Shown here in pieces: positions 5,685 through 5,863 of a stretch of 5,863 nt of DNA. Position 1 is the first letter of the stretch, and each line of letters opens with the position of its first letter. Source of the DNA: Kiloniellales bacterium (GTDB lineage Bacteria > Pseudomonadota > Alphaproteobacteria > Kiloniellales > JAKSDN01); the NCBI GenBank assembly GCA_022360075.1, contig JAKSDN010000032.1:1-5863 (forward strand), in the 5' to 3' direction. The notes under the pieces are model-generated. The model ran no database searches, was not told the origin of the DNA, and saw only the letters and a program-made list of their open reading frames with translations. Position numbers and translations under genes: made by a program.

Positions 5685-5863
5685 ATGGCAACCGACCTGT
5701 CACTGGCGACGATCGAGCCGCCTGATCTGGATGCCGCTCCGGTTCGTCGGGGGATGGCCCCTCCTTCGCAGGGCGTGGGTGACCGTGTCGAGGTTCGCGG
5801 TCTCTCGAAGCACTTCGGGCCTGTCGTTGCGATTGACGACGTGTCGTTCGATCTCGGCCCCGG
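5685..5863 (+). CDS. ABC transporter ATP-binding protein (partial, 5' part only)
   Basis: Fifty-nine complete codons are visible before the right edge. A hydrophilic leader of about 34 residues (MATDLSLATIEPPDLD and on) precedes the start of an ABC ATPase domain: VEVRGLSKHFGPVVAIDDVSFDLGP (about 35-59). Phe44 in KHFG is the aromatic A-loop residue that stacks on adenine, and VAIDDVSF leads to the Walker A loop, which should begin within about 10 residues past the window. The pattern resembles ATPases of importers for polyamines, ferric iron, phosphonates or similar solutes (PotA/FbpC-like), but the family cannot be fixed from this fragment. The protein would sit on the cytoplasmic face of the inner membrane. 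It diverges from the PLP enzyme-lactonase operon, so it may import that pathway's substrate; this is inference. Confidence 0.85.
   Translation, partial: MATDLSLATIEPPDLDAAPVRRGMAPPSQGVGDRVEVRGLSKHFGPVVAIDDVSFDLGP

Overview
This is a 5.9 kb GC-rich window (apart from one AT-rich promoter region) from a Gram-negative bacterium. Tight gene packing, strong GC bias at third codon positions, a GcvA-type LysR regulator and the enzyme families present suggest an alphaproteobacterium, for example a Rhodospirillales or Rhizobiales relative. That placement is an inference from style, not from a marker gene. There are no rRNA or tRNA genes, insertion sequences or CRISPR repeats.

Layout. Positions 1-1876 hold a minus-strand operon read right to left: an SDR dehydrogenase (1876-1130), the N-terminal half of a split transketolase (1106-264) and the C-terminal half (259 to beyond the left edge). 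A GcvA-like LysR regulator (2016-2939, plus) diverges from it across a 139 bp control region with a sigma70-like promoter and two perfect GC-rich palindromes. A short convergent gap (2940-3070) follows. A second minus-strand operon comes next: a PLP enzyme of the sphingosine-1-phosphate lyase / group II decarboxylase type (5334-4063), then an SMP-30/gluconolactonase-type lactonase (4036-3071). Diverging from it across about 350 bp of partly AT-rich DNA is the start of an ABC importer ATPase gene (5685 to the right edge, plus).

How the parts may work together. Oxidoreductase, lactonase, split transketolase, a PLP lyase/decarboxylase and an importer ATPase, with a local LysR regulator, look like a catabolic island for a small carbon or carbon-nitrogen compound rather than housekeeping metabolism. 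The SDR could oxidise a polyol or sugar, the transketolase could move a two-carbon unit, the lactonase could open a sugar-acid lactone, and the PLP enzyme could cleave or decarboxylate an amino compound. The substrate cannot be read from the sequence, and the two minus-strand operons may serve separate pathways.

The most notable non-coding signals are a 15 bp bulged stem-loop just ahead of the ABC gene, AT-rich palindromes over the promoter region of the PLP-enzyme operon, and two perfect palindromes upstream of the SDR operon.
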